Assembly (NCBI RefSeq): GCF_037975245.1 | Contig: NC_092578.1 | Coordinates: 9,032,359 to 9,096,358 of the forward strand | DNA length: 64,000 nt | From: Apostichopus japonicus | Lineage: Eukaryota; Echinodermata; Holothuroidea; Aspidochirotida; Stichopodidae | Reading direction: 5' to 3' | Part shown: positions 62,941-64,000 of the stretch, piece after piece | How the letters are laid out: every line of letters starts with the position of its first letter | How positions within the stretch are numbered: position 1 is the stretch's first letter | Program-made: the position numbers and the translations under genes | The notes under the pieces: model-generated | What the model was told of the DNA's origin: nothing | Databases searched by the model: none | The model's input: the letters and a program-made list of their open reading frames with translations, nothing else

Positions 62941-64000
62941 GTTGAATGTTTAGAAAAATCTGTAGAATAGATATATGTAGAAGGGCTTAAAAGATATTGC
63001 AGTGAGTTTCAAATACCGGGCACACTGTTGGTACTGAAGGTTAGCTTTAACATTGATTTTGGTACATCTTCAACATGATTTGTCATGTACTGTAGTTCGA
63101 TCACCAGTGATTTATTCCCAAATTAGTTTGAAATAAACATTGAATGCTATATGTTTCAAAGGTTTAGGACATAGTGCCAGAAATTGGCCAACAAACAGTG
63201 TGCAAAAACATACTTTATTATAAAAATCTCATCGGTGTCTCGAGTTTTGGTTTGTCATGAAAGCAATTTTATCAGTTGGACTTTGATACAGTTAGTCCTT
63301 TTGATATCGTTCAAAGCTAAATTTAAAGCCCTTAAGTTCTTTGCAGATAGTAGAAATGTCCTGTGATGATATAATTTGCACATGTGCTTCAAATTGTGGT
63401 TTGTACGGAATAAAGAAGTTTCTCGTTTTTGGTGATGAAATGTTGAGAATATACTGTAGGATGAAAATAAATTACTTGCTCGTTATAATTAAGGAAAATT
63501 AAGGAGGCCACTTGTGTTAGTTTAATTAGTTGCAATAGTTATTACAAGTGATACTGGGTAGACTTTGTAAATTGGTGGGGGAAAAATGGAAAATGGGGTT
63601 TAACCAATGTAAAAGGAAGTAAGTGTACAATAGGATATTGACCTTAAATAAACTCAGCTACCCAGGGAGAGCTAGTCCATGCAGTGTCTGAAGCTTATCT
63701 CACCATTGTGTGATAGTTAATTATTAACTTATACTTAAGACTATGGTAGAAGCCATGGAGTGTACTGTTGTACCACAATTGCTGTAAGATAGAAGAACAG
63801 AAAAAAGGTGATATCCCCTGGGTTAATACCTGGACAGAATGACGGTCACAAGCTACCAGTTCATGTTTGATAATGTACCTTGGGACGAAGGAGTTGATTG
63901 TCTAGACTCTAGTCTACTCATCAATCAATTCACTCGATCAGTGAATTGTTTGATTAAATGCATGAAAGGATGACTGACATGAAACCAAGCACAATGACTT

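Larger units (their letters stand above)
36661..63770. repeat. Domain saturated with the heptamer TACTGTA / TACAGTA
   Basis: Isolated and overlapping copies (TACTGTACAGTA, GTACAGTACAG and similar) appear every one to few hundred bases. For example I count eight in 40021-40320. They are not in tandem order and sit in otherwise unrelated sequence. I find only about five such heptamers in the 36 kb to the left. Confidence 0.85.
36505..64000 (+). other. Probable first intron of the integrin alpha gene
   Basis: No second alpha exon (expected to start with a WLLVGAP-like peptide) or other gene was recognised in these 27.5 kb. The sequence is AT-rich intron-like DNA loaded with TACTGTA/TACAGTA heptamers and the repeats listed separately. 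A small undetected exon cannot be excluded. Confidence 0.55.

Noticed and set aside
36661-63770. The idea that the TACTGTA-rich half is contamination or a misassembled foreign contig.
   Set aside because: Repeat R1 and the same style of LINE 3' end occur in both halves, and the density changes just after, not at, an abrupt sequence break. Long reads would settle it.

Overview
The window is nuclear DNA of an animal, most likely a marine invertebrate. It is AT-rich, with spliced genes using GT-AG introns, (TA)n and (TCA)n microsatellites, several minisatellites, non-LTR retrotransposons, a Penelope-like element, hAT-type MITEs and a tRNA-Thr cluster. An echinoderm or similar invertebrate deuterostome would fit, but I cannot prove the species or phylum from sequence alone.

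The main result is that two integrin genes lie head to head. On the minus strand, between about 14.9 and 1.1 kb, thirteen exons join in frame with consistent splice phases. They encode the first 437 residues of an integrin beta subunit: signal peptide, PSI domain, hybrid domain and the complete beta-I (MIDAS) domain. The EGF repeats, membrane span and tail must lie beyond base 1. On the plus strand at 36.2 kb is one exon of an integrin alpha subunit, with a signal peptide and the first beta-propeller strand. Its donor site opens an intron in which I recognise no further exon up to base 64000. The two genes are transcribed away from each other, with 21.3 kb between the first coding exons. Integrins work as alpha/beta heterodimers, so a divergent, physically linked pair deserves follow-up.

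Layout. 1-0.7 kb: 3' end of a Penelope-like retroelement (zinc-binding linker plus GIY-YIG nuclease), with a possible hammerhead ribozyme in its tail. 1.1-14.9 kb: integrin beta; its introns carry hAT MITEs, a SINE-like tRNA-derived family tied to (TA)n arrays, and a long (TCA)n array. 15.9-21.4 kb: a hAT MITE, a broken LINE with a (TTA)n tail, a (GATAA)n array, and a second broken LINE split by about 1.2 kb of foreign sequence. 21.7-22.3 kb: four minus-strand tRNA-Thr(AGU) copies, two near-intact and two damaged, spread by tandem duplication. 25.1-27.0 kb: a 32-bp minisatellite with a 423-bp higher-order duplication. 27-36 kb: two more hAT MITEs and weak orphan exon candidates. 36.2 kb: integrin alpha exon. 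36.6-64 kb: probable first intron of the alpha gene, with minisatellites, dispersed repeats, a LINE 3' end and a repeat carrying nuclear-receptor-like direct repeats.

The most unexplained signal is the heptamer TACTGTA and its complement TACAGTA. It is at background level from 1 to 36.6 kb, then extremely dense from just after the alpha exon to the end of the window.
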